This document shows positions 1-12,000 of a DNA stretch of 64,000 bases, one piece after another; the stretch's first letter is position 1, and every line of letters begins with the position of its first letter. Source of the stretch: Saposhnikovia divaricata (taxonomy: Eukaryota > Streptophyta > Magnoliopsida > Apiales > Apiaceae); assembly GCA_036435485.1 (NCBI GenBank), contig CM071600.1, forward strand, positions 54,929,546 through 54,993,545, in the 5' to 3' direction. Made by a program: the position numbers and the translations under genes. The notes under the pieces were generated by a model. That model was not told the DNA's origin, ran no database searches, and worked only from the letters and a program-made list of their open reading frames with translations.

Positions 1-1
1 G

Positions 2-421
2 CATCCAACCGTAGTTAATCCAATGGACTTCCCAAGCCCTTATGGTCATGTTGCTTCAGGCTCGAGAGTCAACACAGTGGCCCAAGCATCGGGTTCTGGC
101 TCTAGGGGAAGCCATCGTCGTCCTGGCTCTGGCTCAAGAGGGGGCGCCCAAGCTGCTAGCCAAGACTCAAGCTCTTCGGGCTCTTGTGGAAAGAAGCCCC
201 CGCCTGCCAAGAAAGTTGGAGTAGTTCGACAACCAATCCCTGGCAAGAGGACGATTCAGAACGAAGACAGCTCCTCCTCTAGTTCTTCCTCTGCTGCAGC
301 AGAGGTAGAGGGGTCTGGGGCACATGTGATAGCCGAAGATGGTAGCGGCTCTGACGAAGATGATTCAGATAAGGAGGAATCTGGCGAGGAAGAGAGTCTT
401 GATGAAGCTCCACAGGAGTAA
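2..421 (+). CDS. C-terminal part of an antisense extra ORF of the Tat-lineage element (5' end outside window)
   Basis: The frame is open from the window edge to a TAA at 419-421; an internal ATG at 23 is not necessarily the start. The visible protein of about 139 residues is low complexity. It has a Gly/Ser/Arg repeat region, a Lys/Pro-rich basic stretch around residues 60-80 (KKPPPAKK), a serine run, and a very acidic C-terminus. It lies downstream of pol and is antisense to it. Antisense extra ORFs between pol and the 3' LTR are known in Tat-lineage elements such as maize Grande, so I infer this is one. No catalytic domain is visible in this fragment. The basic-then-acidic tail would suit a nuclear protein, but that is speculative. 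Confidence 0.55.
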   Translation, partial: HPTVVNPMDFPSPYGHVASGSRVNTVAQASGSGSRGSHRRPGSGSRGGAQAASQDSSSSGSCGKKPPPAKKVGVVRQPIPGKRTIQNEDSSSSSSSSAAAEVEGSGAHVIAEDGSGSDEDDSDKEESGEEESLDEAPQE

Positions 422-760
422 GTGGCCTTGCATGGCCTCGTTAGCCGCTTGTGGCTGTGTTTATTTTCATTCGGGGTCCTTCATGGACTTAGACTTTTAT
501 TTGATATGTCTGTAACTTAAACCTTGGCCCTTCAGGGCATCTTATCTATGCAGTTGTTTTCCTTTACTCGTATGTTCTTTATTTTATGTACTTGGTCATT
601 CTAGACTTACACCCGACATGTGCTTGGTACGTAATTAAAATCACAGAATCATAGAATGGAAAACAAACTTGCATTAATAACTCAAAATGGGTTCAACCCT
701 TACATAGATAACAACTTTTCCTAATAGATAGATAAAAAGCTAAGTCTTTACAAGAATAGC
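422..760. other. Non-coding stretch between antisense ORF and end of Tat pol
   Basis: This is the shared 3' region of two converging reading frames: the antisense ORF ends at 421 and pol ends near 761. It is AT-rich with T-rich runs. I see no domain, LTR end or tandem repeat here. Confidence 0.5.
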
Positions 761-2214
761 TTAAACATAATAAACCTTCAGGTTCGCAGCGTGCCAAGTG
801 CGGGGCACCTCGCTTCCATCCAAGGTTTCTAGCTTGTAGGGTCATCTTCCTATTGTCTTCTTGACTCGATACGACCCTTCCCAGTTAGGTGCTAGCTTTC
901 TCTTTTGACCAACTCCAGAAGCCTCTATCTTCCTTAGAACCAGGTCGCCTTGTCGAAAGAACCCCTCCTTAACCCTTCGGTTGTAGTGGAAGGATGCTCT
1001 CTTCTGATGCTCTACATTCCGGGCATTTGGTTCATCCCTAACCTCATCAATTAGGTCTAGGGCAAGCCTCATGCCTTTTTCATTAGTCTCTAGTTCGTAT
1101 GCCTCAACTTGAGGTGATGCATGCATAATTTCTAAGGGCACAACTGCCTCGGCTCCGTGCCAGCAAAAACGGGGTTGCTCCAGTTGTCACCTTACAGTTG
1201 GTGCGATGTGCCCAGAGTATAGGCAGTAACTCATCCACCCAAGTGTTCCTTGAGCGTTCAACCCTCTTTTTCAGTCCATCCAGGATAATTCGATTGGCAA
1301 CCTCTGCTTGTCCATTTGCTTGCGGATGTGCTACTGAAGTGAAACGAAGCTCAATAGCATTTTCCTCGCAGTACTTCTTAAACCCTTGATCGTTGAACTG
1401 TGTTCCATTATCCGTCACAAGAATTCGTGGGATTCCATATATGCAAATGATGTTCTCCCAAAAGAACTAGGCAACTTGCTTGGTGGTTATCTTGGCTAGA
1501 GGTTTATCCTCAATCCACTTGGTGAAGTAGTCGATGGCCACTATCAGAAAATTTCTTTGTGCAGATGCTACGGGAAATGGACCAAGTATATCCATTCCCC
1601 ACATCGCAAATAGAATAGGAGAGTTAATCGAGGTTAACATCTCAGGCGGCTGCCTTACAATCGGAGCGTGCTTCTGACATCTATCGCACCGCCTGACATA
1701 ATTCTGTGCATCGGCCAACATCTCTGGCCAATAGAATCCTAGTCGAGACTCGAGTGATCTTGTGAGCTAGGGCTCTGCCCCCCAAGTGTTGCCCACAGAT
1801 CCCTTCATGAACTTCCTCTAATGCTTCTTTTGCCTCTTGGGGTCTCAAACACCTCAAATATGGGATGACAAACGATCTCTTGTAAAGGATGCCTTCGATT
1901 AAGGCATATCTCAATGCTCTTACTGACAGCTTTCGTGCCTCCAAGGCATTGTCAAGGAGCCATCCGGTTTCTAGGGGAGCCTTGATAGGATCTATCCAGC
2001 AGCCTCCTATATCAATTGGTGCCACCAACTTAGAGTTGATGGTTGGGGCCTTCAAAACCTGGAAGTAGACACTCCCTGCATAATTCTCGATCTCAGAAGA
2101 AGCAAACTTAGACAGGGCATCAGCCTTAACGTTCTCTTCTCTAGGAATGTGCTCCGCGTAGCACTCATCAAACTGAGTCATAACAGCTTTCACAATTCTC
2201 AAATACTTCGCCAT
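761..2214 (-). pseudogene. Tat-lineage integrase and pol C-terminus, broken
   Basis: This encodes the integrase, which inserts element cDNA into the host genome. In order on the minus strand I see a zinc-binding region (CDRCQKHAP around 1680), the core with WGMDILGPFP near 1600, TDNGTQF near 1410, and the conserved HPQANGQAE near 1320. The C-terminal domain has LVLRKI and WEGSYRV near 870-960. Breaks are a stop at 2218-2220 just upstream, a frameshift near 1735, a TAG at 1467-1469, a frameshift near 1150-1190, and a TAG at 842-844. After the last stop the same frame continues to a natural-looking end at 761-763. The catalytic D, D and E positions all appear present, so decay came from stops and indels rather than active-site loss. 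Confidence 0.85.
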
Positions 2215-2217
2215 AGT

Positions 2218-2574
2218 TTAATCCTTGGCTTCAAATTCACCATTCACTTGCGATACCACTAGTCTTGAATCCCCACAAACTTTGAGATTCTTGACCCTCA
2301 TGATTCTGTCCAAGCCCAACCCGGTTATCAAGGCTTCGTACTCAGCTTCGTTGTTGGTTGTTGGAAAGTCCAACTTCAAAGCATACTCAACTGTGAACCC
2401 ATCGGGGCTTTGCAAGACTAAACCCGCACCACTAGATTTTGTTTTTGATGCTCCATCAAAATAAAGCACCCAATATTCCCTCTGATCGGGTACAAGCTCT
2501 TCATCTTTATCTTCTCTTCCAGGGGCGGTCACTATTTTCTGCCCCCCCCGACTTCTTGGTTGCAAATGGTACAT
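2218..2574 (-). pseudogene. Second (archaeal-type) RNase H domain of the Tat-lineage pol
   Basis: The protein contains YFDGASK, NNEAEYEALI and the GDSRLVV motif, which hold the acidic catalytic residues of the additional RNase H typical of Tat-lineage pol polyproteins. It follows the RT-linked RNase H encoded upstream. It is out of frame with that upstream part because of a frameshift at or near a run of eight C (eight G on the coding strand) around 2541-2549, and it ends in a TAA at 2218-2220. After that stop the integrase frame continues in register, so the stop is a point lesion rather than a true gene end. Confidence 0.85.
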
Positions 2575-4697
2575 TCAACCACGAAGTCAGCCAATGCCCG
2601 AGCCTTGATGGCTGTTCGAGGATTATACCCGATGTCAAATTCCCCAAGTTCGATTGCCCATTTAATCAATCTTCCACTGGCCTTCGGGCTATGCAATATG
2701 TTCCTCAATTGCTGGTCTGTCAGGACTTCAATCTTGTGTGCCTGGAAGTACGGTCGTAGCTTCCTCGAGGCTGTTATCAATGCCAAAGCAAACTTCTCAA
2801 TGGGAGAGTAATTCAACTCTGCCCCATGCAACACCTTGCTCACATAATAGACAGGTTTCTGAATGTTGTTCTCTTCGCGAATAAGGACGGCACTCAGTGC
2901 TTGTTCGGATACCGCCAAATATAAGTAAAGAGTGTCCCCAGGGCTAGGCTTGGCCAACAACGGGGCTTTTGCCATGTATTTCTTCAATTGTTCAAAGGCC
3001 TCTTGGCTTTCAGGTGTCCACTCAAAATTTTTCACTTTCTTCAATGCTTGAAAGAAAGGCAAGCATTTATCACCAGATTTGGAGATGAATCTTCCTAAAG
3101 CTGCTACTCGGCCCGTCAACTTCTGCACATCTCTTATAGAGCGCGACGGTTCCATATCTAAAATCACATTGATCTTGTCAGGGTTGGCCTCTATGCCTCT
3201 CTTTGAAACCATCAAACCCAAAAATTTTCCAGATCCAACACCAAAAGCACATATGGCTGGATTCAACATCATCTTGTGGTGCCTCAGCACTTCGAATGCC
3301 TCTCTGAGGTGCTTAATGTGGTATGCCTTGAATAGGCTCTTGACTAACACGTCATCAACATAGACCTCCATGGTTTTTCCAATCAGATGAGCGAATATCT
3401 TATTCACTAATTGTTGATAAGTAGCGCCTGCATTCTTTAGACCAAAAGCCATAACAAGATAGCAGAAAACACCAAAGTCAGTTATGAAAGATACCTTTGG
3501 GATGTCATCCTTGTGCATCTTAATCTGATTGTAGCCGCTGAACCCGTCCATGAAGCTCAACATCTCATGTCCAGCTGTGGCATTTATCAATATGTCTATC
3601 CTTGCCAGGGGAAAACAATCCTTCGGGCATGCATCATTCAAATCAGTGAAGTCTATACACATCATCCACTTCCCATTTGCCTTCTTGACCATCACAAGGT
3701 TAGCCATCCATTTGGGGAACTGAATCTCATCAATAAACCCAGCCTCTAAGAGCTTGTCAACTTCTTGCTTAATGGCCTTTTGCCTTTCAGGAGCAAAATT
3801 CCTTTTCTTCTATTTTATTATCTTCCGTTCAGGATCAACATTCAACTTGTGAGTTATGAGTTGGGGATCAATCCCTGGCATATCAGCTGCTATCCAAGCA
3901 AACACATCGCTATTCTCTTGTAAGAATGCTGTCAACTTGCCCTTCAGGGGTTCCTTCAAAGAACCTCTTATATAAGTTACTTTCTCAGGGTCGCCTAGCT
4001 CTAGAGGGATGGGGACTAAGTCCTCTGCAGGCCTCCCTCGGTGTTCATCATCACCACGGACATCCATGTCTTCAATTGGGAGTACCTGCCCCCCAATTCC
4101 ATCAGCTCTCAGTGCGGACACATAACAACTTCTTGCCATCTTCTAATCACCCTTTTGTTCTCCAACACCATTCCTGGTTAGAAACTTAATCTTCATGTGA
4201 TATGTAGAGGCAATAGCCTTGAATGCATGAAGTCCAGTCCTTCCAAGGATTGCGTTATAAGTCGAGGATGCTTTGATCACCAAAAAATTCAGCATCTGAG
4301 TAGCCTCCTTAGGTTTCTGTCCAATAGTCATGGGCAACTGAATAGTCCCTTCAACTTTGGACTCAACTCCATTAAATCCGTAGATAGGCATGTTGGTCGG
4401 GGTCAACTACGAGTCGGTGTACCCCATCTTTACAAACGCGTCATGAAATAGGATATCAACAAAAGCTCCATTGTCTATCAGGACTCGTTTTACTTCCGAA
4501 TTTCCAATTACAGGGGTTATGACTAACGAGTCGTCGTGGGGGAACTTCACCCCTTCGAGGTCTGAATCATCGAAACCAATCACTATTTCAGTCCTGGCAC
4601 ACTTCGGGGCTTCTCTTACGATGTGCATCACCTCTCTGGCATATGCCTTTCGAGAGTTTCGTGTGGTACCGGCTGCTGTCAGGCCTCCCCAAATCAT
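2532..4697 (-). pseudogene. Tat-lineage protease, reverse transcriptase and first RNase H, broken by TAG stops
   Basis: On the minus strand, the 4697-4407 part holds an aspartic protease motif (VLIDNGA, with the D-N-G-A active site) in the usual context after gag. The stretch 3707-2532 is a long open RT plus RNase H. The RT has FMDGFSGYNQI, the YVDDVLV catalytic box near 3360, and FLGLMVS. The RNase H has a region near 2900 starting LYLYLAVS. The pieces 4697-4407, 4406-4143, 4139-3810 and 3707-2532 are all in one frame, separated only by stops, at least three of them TAG (4407, 4143, 3810). The tail meets a frameshift at the poly-C run at 2541-2549. Confidence 0.88.
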
Positions 4698-6245
4698 ATT
4701 GATAACTGGCCCTCAGGCTGTGGGTTACGATCACGATCATTGTCCCTTCTATCATTGTCCCTTCTATCATAATCCCTTCTTTGGGCTCCATGATCATCAC
4801 CTTTCGTAAACTTGCTAGCTTCCCTTTTTGGATCAAGAATTTAATCTCATCCTTCAATTGGCTACAATCATCCGTATCATGTCCCACATCACGGTGGTAC
4901 CTACAGTACTGCTCCTTGTTTCTCTTTGCGGGATCACCCCTAAGTGGCTTCGGCCATCGAAAGTCCTTATCCTTCTCAATATCTAATAAGATTTGACTCC
5001 TAGGAGCATTCAATCTTGCGTAGTCAGGGAATCTCGGTCCCAAACCTTTCTTTGGTGGTGACTCAAAGTCCTTGCTAGTCCGGCGATACTTGTCCCTAGC
5101 GTTGTACTCTTGCTCTTGCTTTCGCTTCTTTGAGTTGTTGAAACCATTTCCATTACCTCCTGCGGCTTCCTTCTTCATGTTGTCCTCAGCCTTGATATAC
5201 TTGTCGGCCCTTCGTTGGAGCTCGGCCATGTTTTCAGGAAAATGTTTTGCCAAAGACCTTTTAAAGAAGAGATCAGTGGTTCTGTGTTCCAGGGATACCA
5301 TGGCCACCTTATTTTCCAGATCAGTGATATTCAATGTCTCCTTGGTGAATCGCTTGAGATAATCCCTTAGATTCTCATTCTTCCCTTGCACCACATACAT
5401 GAGGGATGCAGAACTTTTTTCATGAACTCTTTCACTAATGAACTGGCTGACAAAGGCAGCGCTCAACTCCTTAAAAGAGCCAATCGAGTTTGCAGGTAGC
5501 CGGCTATACCACCTTTGAGCCATGCCTGACAGGGTTTGAGAGAACGTCCTACACTTTAAGGCGTCACTCGCAGGCTGCAGCAGCAGTGCGTTTGAGAATG
5601 TCCTTACATGGTTTACGGGATCACCCGTTCCATCATAAGCCTTAATTGTCGGCATCTTCAACTTCTTTGAGATGCGGTCATTCATCACCTCCTCAGTAAA
5701 CGGAGGTGTGGGATCATCAGGATCCCCAAGTGGCATCAGATCCTTGGGGTTGCTTCTGGGGGTCTCCACCCTTGTTGATTTTTCAGTTGGGGCATCGGCC
5801 CTTCTCTGTCTCCTTGAAGGCCTCTCCAAATTTATAATGGGAATACTCCCTATAATTAGAGGAGGTTGAATCAGACTTTGCCTTGCTTGCTCCCTAGCAA
5901 TATCATCCTTCAGCCTTTGGATCTTAGCCTCATGAGCCTTAATCCTTTCCTCAACCGTTTGTGGAGGTCCATCATGGATTCTTTGGGCCTTCCTTCGAGG
6001 TTCTCTACTAGCACGTCGCCTCCTTGGGGCTTCGTCGCGATCATCATCGTCATCCTCAAATGTCGAATCATCAGTATAAGGGTCGGAGTAGTCATCATAC
6101 TCTCGATCTCGGATCTGTAAGGCATGACCGCTTGGTCCAGGTTCCCTTTGTCGAGGGGGATAATTAGGCAGCCCATACATCGGGTTGGTATTCAAGGGGA
6201 GATCCGTAGTGTGGATCTGTATCCCCGGGGGTAGCGTACGATTAA
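4588..6245 (-). pseudogene. Tat-lineage gag, main part downstream of the Copia insertion
   Basis: This is the capsid/nucleocapsid precursor of the outer element. From 6245 downward it has a proline/charge-rich N-terminal section (several RRR, DDDD and EPRRKAQR-like stretches). A retrotransposon gag core follows with FSNALLLQPASDALKC, WYSRLP and LRDYLKRF. A CCHC-like zinc knuckle (YCRYHRDVGHDTDDC) lies near 4840-4900. The frame runs into a different one near 4800, so the last 70 or so residues of the open frame are probably out of register. The N-terminal 80-odd codons lie at 18226-18483 on the other side of the Copia insertion, and the frame is continuous across the two pieces once the insertion and one target copy are discounted. 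Confidence 0.85.
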
Positions 6246-6759
6246 TGTTAGAAATGATTGATGAAAACAGTGTTTAGAAGCTACAACGACAAATCAGAGT
6301 TTAGCTGGAAGCAGTCAGAGTTTAGTTAAACACTGACTACAGAAGCTGGACAGAGTTTAGTAAAGTTTGTCTAGAAGCAGCGCATACGAAGTCAACAGAA
6401 GATATTAGAGATCAATTGAAGATTGATATGGAAGCGAGATCTTTGGAGATTGGATAGCTATCAAAGAGATCGAGTTGACTTAGGAGACGTGTGACAATCT
6501 GTAATTGATATCATTGTATAGCTGATTATTAAGAATATCAATTAGAGATTGTATCGAATCTGTATGTTTTATAAATACAGTTAGGTTAACCCTAGAAGGG
6601 TATCGTGCATCGAACTATCTTTATTGTAACCTAGCAGCTCTTTGTGATAGTTTTACATCACGAAGAGGGTTTTTAATACCAGAAGATTTAAAGTGCATAA
6701 TCATCCTAATTGTTATTCTCTCATCTAATATTGATTATTAGTGTGTATTCGGCCTAACA
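6246..6759 (+). repeat. 5' LTR of the SIRE-type Copia (514 bp)
   Basis: It begins TGTTAGAAATGATTG and ends TCGGCCTAACA, matching 17712-18225 with eight visible substitutions and no indels. The target duplication ATTAA precedes it at 6241-6245. It holds three copies of CAGAGTTT (6295, 6316, 6351) and a TATA-like TTTATAAATA near 6568, upstream of the presumed transcription start. Confidence 0.95.
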
Positions 6760-6761
6760 AG

Positions 6762-6774
6762 TGGTATCAGAGCC
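6762..6774 (+). other. Primer binding site, initiator-Met tRNA
   Basis: TGGTATCAGAGCC starts two bases after the 5' LTR. This is the standard plant Copia PBS, complementary to the 3' end of initiator methionine tRNA, where minus-strand DNA synthesis starts. Confidence 0.93.
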
Positions 6775-6820
6775 AATCTGTTACTTTATTACAGGTTAAG
6801 ATCCAAACACAACAATAATC

Positions 6821-9055
6821 ATGTCAGCAATTCCTCCACCAACATCTACTAGTTCTGAAAAGGCTCCTACTACTGTGAGTCGTTATGAACCAATCAGGGT
6901 TCCTATTCTCAGGCCATCAGAGTATGCCATGTGGAAGGTCAAGATGACTATGTTTCTGGAGGCTACAGATCTAGAATATCTTGACAGGATTAATGAAGGC
7001 CCTCACAATCCAACAAAGCTATCTGTTGCAACTGCTGGTGAAGAAGCTAAAATAGTTCCAAAGAAAAAGAAGGACATGACTCCTGAAGATCTATCATCAA
7101 TTGCTAAGGATGCGAAGGTTAGGCATTTACTGCATAGTGCTTTAGACAATGTTATGTCTAACAAAGTGATTAACTGCATCACTGCAAAAGAGATCTGGGA
7201 TGCTCTTGAAGTCAGATGTTAAGGAACTGCTGCTATTAAAAAGAATAGAAGAAACATACTCACACAAGAGTATGAGCATTTTGAGGCTAAACCTGAAGAG
7301 ACCATGACAGAAACATTTGATAGATTCTGTAAACTGCTCAATGATCTGTCATTGGTCAACAAAGAGTATGATCTAGAATACTCAAATCTGAAGTTTCTTC
7401 TTTCTCTACCTGAAAAGTGGGATGTGAAAACAACCACTATTAGAGACAACTATGAACTTGCTGAAACAGAGATTGATGAAATCTATGGGCTGCTCAAAAC
7501 TCATGAATTGGAAATGGAGCAGAGAAACAGGAGATCAAGCAGGAAGGCAAAGTCTGTTGCTCTTAAGGTTAAAGAGAAGCCTCAGAAGAAAGAGGCATCA
7601 AGAAGGAAAATGAAGGGAAAAGCTTTGGTCATACACTCAGAAAGTGAATCATCAAACTCTGATTGTGATTCAAACTCTTCTGAATCATCTGACTCTGAGG
7701 ATGATGAAGAAGAAATGAGAAAAATGGCTGTGTTGATGGTGAAGACCTTCAAGAAAATGGGTTTCAAGAATTTCAAGAAAGGAAAAAGGTTTTCTAGAGA
7801 TTCAAATGAAGACAGAAAAAGTTTAAGGAGGTCTGAAAGAAAAGAGACCAAGTATGGGAAGAAGGATAAGTATGAAATTCAATGCTACAAGTGCAAGGAG
7901 ATGGGTCATTATGCTCCTAAGTGCAAGAAGGGTAAAACTGGAAAAGTACTCATCACAAAAGGCAGAGATTGGGCAGACACTTCAGATTCTGATGAAGAAA
8001 TTAACTATGCTCTCATGGCTACTACTGAATCAGAAACTTCTGAAAATCAGGTACCTCTAACTACCTATGCTTATAATATTGATGACATTTCTCAATTAAG
8101 AATTTATCTTAAGTCATTGCATATAAGTTATAGGGATCAGACTTTAGAGAATGAGAGGATTAAATCTGAGAATTCTGAACTCAAAGAGAGAAATAAAATT
8201 GTTGAAGGAAAGCTAAAAAATATGCAACAAGTTCAGAAAGAGAGAGATGATGCTGTTTCTATAGAACAGGATTTGCTTCAGAAATATAAACAACTAGAAT
8301 CTGAGTTGGAGGAAGCAAATAAAAAAATTAGGACTTGGACTAATTCTGGAAAGGACACTCAACAGATTTTTCAAACAGACATTGTTGGTCTAGGTTATAA
8401 TGAGGGAGATGATTTAAGATTTCAAAGTCAAGTTAAAATCAGACCTCATTTTGTACATGGAGCCAGTAAATTTTTGTCTGATAATGAAAAAGAAACTGTT
8501 AAGGTCAAATCAGTAAAAACTTGTGCTAAACAGGTTAATATTAGTTTGATGACAGATAAACAACTCAAACATAAACAGAAGAAGTTAAAATCTATTAAGA
8601 AACAGAGAGTGTCAAATAAGAACAGAATTGGAAAAGTAGGCATCACTTCAGGAAATAAACCAATGCTTGCTTGTTATGCTCCAAGAAAGACATGTCATAA
8701 CCGTGGTAGTACTAAGCATCTTGCAAATTTCTGCAAGAAAAACAAAAATATAAATTCTTTACCTTCCAAGTCTGAGGTAAAGAAGGATTTTGCTAGAACT
8801 AAACCACAGACTTTATGCACACACTGTGGAAGCACTTGGCATTCCATTTATACTTGCAGAGAGTATCATGCTATCTATCATAATTACTATGAACTGAAAC
8901 CCAATCTGAAATGGGTTAAAGTTAATACTGCAAGTGTAAACTCTGATACTGTTAACTCAAACTCTGATAATGTTAATTCCGCTGCTAAAGCTAACAAAGT
9001 TAAGAATGTCAAAGGATCCAAGCAAGTCTGGATCCTTAAATCTAACTCTCAGTAA
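6821..9055 (+). pseudogene. SIRE-type Copia gag with one premature stop
   Basis: The ATG at 6821 opens a frame with an N-terminal UBN2-type gag domain (YAMWKVKM, AKEIWDALE). A TAA at 7220-7222 interrupts it, but the same frame resumes and runs to 9053-9055. The second part has a basic stretch, an acidic serine run near 7650-7710, a CCHC knuckle (CYKCKEMGHYAPKC, 7885-7926), and a long glutamate/lysine-rich coiled-coil-like segment (8090-8330). Two further CCHC-like units lie near 8690-8870 (CTHCGSTWHSIYTC is intact; in the other the second Cys is Arg). Multiple knuckles are usual in this lineage. Pol follows in another frame with no start codon of its own. Confidence 0.88.
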
Positions 9056-9065
9056 TTGCTTGTGA

Positions 9066-12000
9066 TTGCAGGGCAACAGGGAGGCAATCCTAGTCGTGGA
9101 CAATGGATGCTCAGGACACATGACTGGAAATAAAGCCCTGCTATCAGACTATGAGGAGAAGGCTGGCCCAAAAGTTTCCTATGGTGATGGCAATGTAGGA
9201 AGAACATTGGGATATGGCAATATTAATCTTGTAAATGTCATCATCAACAATGTAGCTCATGTCCCAGGACTCAAGCATGACTTGCTATCTGTGAGTCAAA
9301 TCTGTGACAAGGGATATCATGTAGATTTTCAACCTGAATATTGTGAAGTTATCAGCAAATCTACAGGAAAGGTTGTTCTAGTTGGTCATAGGCAAAACAA
9401 CATTTATGAAATCAAGCTCTTAATAGACTCTGTTGGAAAAACTGTTTGCCTGTCTACAAGAATGTCTAGTGAAGAGAGTTGGAAGTGGCACAAGAAACTC
9501 TCACATTTGAACTTGAACAACATCAATGAATTGATCAGAAAGGATCTTGTAAGAGGACTCCCAAAGGCTCTGTTAAATGTTGATGGCCTATGTGATTCAT
9601 GTCAAAAGGCCAAGCAAAGAAAGTCATCTTTCAAGAGCAAGACAGAATTTTCAATCACTGATCCTTATCATCTTCTGCATGTTGATCTCTTTGGTCCAGT
9701 AAATGTTATGTCTATAGCAAGGAAGAAATATGTTGTAGTCATTGTTGATGAATACACTAGATTCACTTGGGTGTATTTTCTAGCAAAGAAGGATGAAACT
9801 ACATTAACTCTGATGGAGCATGTGAAGCTTCTGGACAAAGGATCAAGTAACAAAGTCAGAATCATCAGAAGTGATAATGGAACTGAGTTCAGGAATGCAA
9901 CAATGGAAGAATTCTGCAAGAACAATGGAGTCAAGCAAGAATTTTCAGCACCTAGTACACCACAACAAAATGGTGTAGTTGAAAGGAAAAATAGAACCTT
10001 GATAGAAGCTGCCAGAACTATGCTTGATGAAGCAAAATTGCCAACTTATTTCTGGGCAGAAGCTGTTCAAACTGCTTGTTTTACTCAAAATGCTACACTG
10101 ATCAATAAGCACGGAAAGACACCATATGAGATGGTGAAGAAAAAAAAGCCTAACCTGAAATACTTTCATATTTTCGGGTGAAAATGCTTTGTTTTGAAGA
10201 CTCATCCTAAACAGTTGACCAAGTTTGAGCTAAATGCAGATGAAGGAATTTTTGTTGGCTATCCACTGTCAACAAAGGCATTCAGAGTTTATAATCTCAG
10301 AACAAGAGTGATCATGGAATCTATACATGTGTCTTTTGATGACAAGAAAATAACTGGACTTGAAGACATAGATGAATATGATCAACTGAACTTTGAAAAT
10401 GAAGATTTAAACTCTGTTGAAGTAAACTCTGATCAAACTATTCTGACAGACTCTGTTGAAACAGACTCTGAACCTCTACTGGTAAACAATGGAGAAACTT
10501 CTCAGCCATAACAAAGGGAAGAACCAGTTGAGGGGGAGCATGATCAAGATGAAGACTCAAACATTGATACTGAGTCAACTGAAAAATCTGGATCAAACTA
10601 TGATGATTCAAACTCTGAAAATTCAAATTCTGACTCTGGGCAGTCAAGTTCAGGGGGAGTCTCAGAAAATGAAGAAAGCCCACAACAAAATCAGGAGAGC
10701 ATGGATCAAGGGGGAGGATCACATGCTGACAGAAGTCATTTGCCTTCTGCTAGGAAATGGACTAAATCACATACACCTGATTTGATAATTGGTGATCCAG
10801 ATGCAAAAGTGAGAACAAGAAGTGCCACTGCAAGTGAATGTTTGTTTCATGCATTCTTGTCTAAGAATGAACCAAAGAAAGTGGAAGAAGCTCTTCAAGA
10901 TGCTGACTGGATAAAAGCAATGCAGGAAGAGTTGAATGAATTTGAAAGGAATGAAGTTTGGACCCTTGTACCAAGGCCAAAGAACAGATCTATTGTTGGT
11001 ACTAAATGGGTTTTCAGAAACAAGACTGACAGTGAAGGTGTTATCACAAGGAACAAGGCTAGACTGGTAGCAAAAGGCTATTCACAGCAGGAAGGAATAG
11101 ACTATGATGAAACATTTGCTCCAGTTGCAAGATTAGAGGAAATCAGAATTTTTATAGCATATGCCTCTCACAAGAAATTCAAAGTGTTCCAGATGGATGT
11201 GAAAAGTGCTTTTCTGAATGGGAAGCTTGAAGAAGAAGTGTTTGTTGAACAACCGCCAGGATTTCTGGACCCAAAATATCCAGACCATGTCTACAGGCTG
11301 GATAAAGCACTCTATGTACTTAAGCAAGCACCAAGGGCATGGTATGAAACTCTGGCTCAATTTCTCTTAAAAAGTGGATTCAACAGAGGTACTATTGACA
11401 AAACTCTGTTTTATTTCAAATCTGGGAGTGACTTGCTTTTAGTTCAGATATATGTTGATGACATTATCTTTGGGTCTACTAATGATAAACTCTGTAAGAA
11501 GTTTGCCAAGCTCATGCAGTCCAGATATCAAATGAGCATGATGGGAGAGCTTTGTTATTTTCTAGGCCTACAGGTGAGACAAACAGATGATGGTATCTTC
11601 ATTAATCAAGCAAAATATACCAGAAATCTTCTCAAGAAATTTGGTATGCTTGACTGTTCATCTGCATCAACTCCCATGGCAACAACAACTAAATTGGACA
11701 AAGACACAGGAGTTTCAGTGGATATGACAAACTACAGGGGCATGATAGGATCTCTTCTTTACTTGACAGATAGTAGGCCTGACATCATGTATGCAACCTG
11801 TCTTTGTGCAAGGTTTCAGGCAGATCCTAGAGAGCCACATCTGACAGTTGTGAAAAGAATCTTCAAGTATCTCAAGGGCACCATATCATTAGGTCTATGG
11901 TACCCCAGGGAATCAGATTTCAAGCTACTTGGGTATTCTGATGCAGACTTTTGCAGGCTGCAAGATAGACAGAAAGAGCACTAGTGGAAGTTGTCAATTT

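Noticed and set aside
6762..6774. tRNA-like match to initiator Met tRNA
   Set aside because: It is a PBS complementary to a tRNA 3' end directly after an LTR, not a tRNA gene; the same holds for 21962-21974 and 41058-41070.
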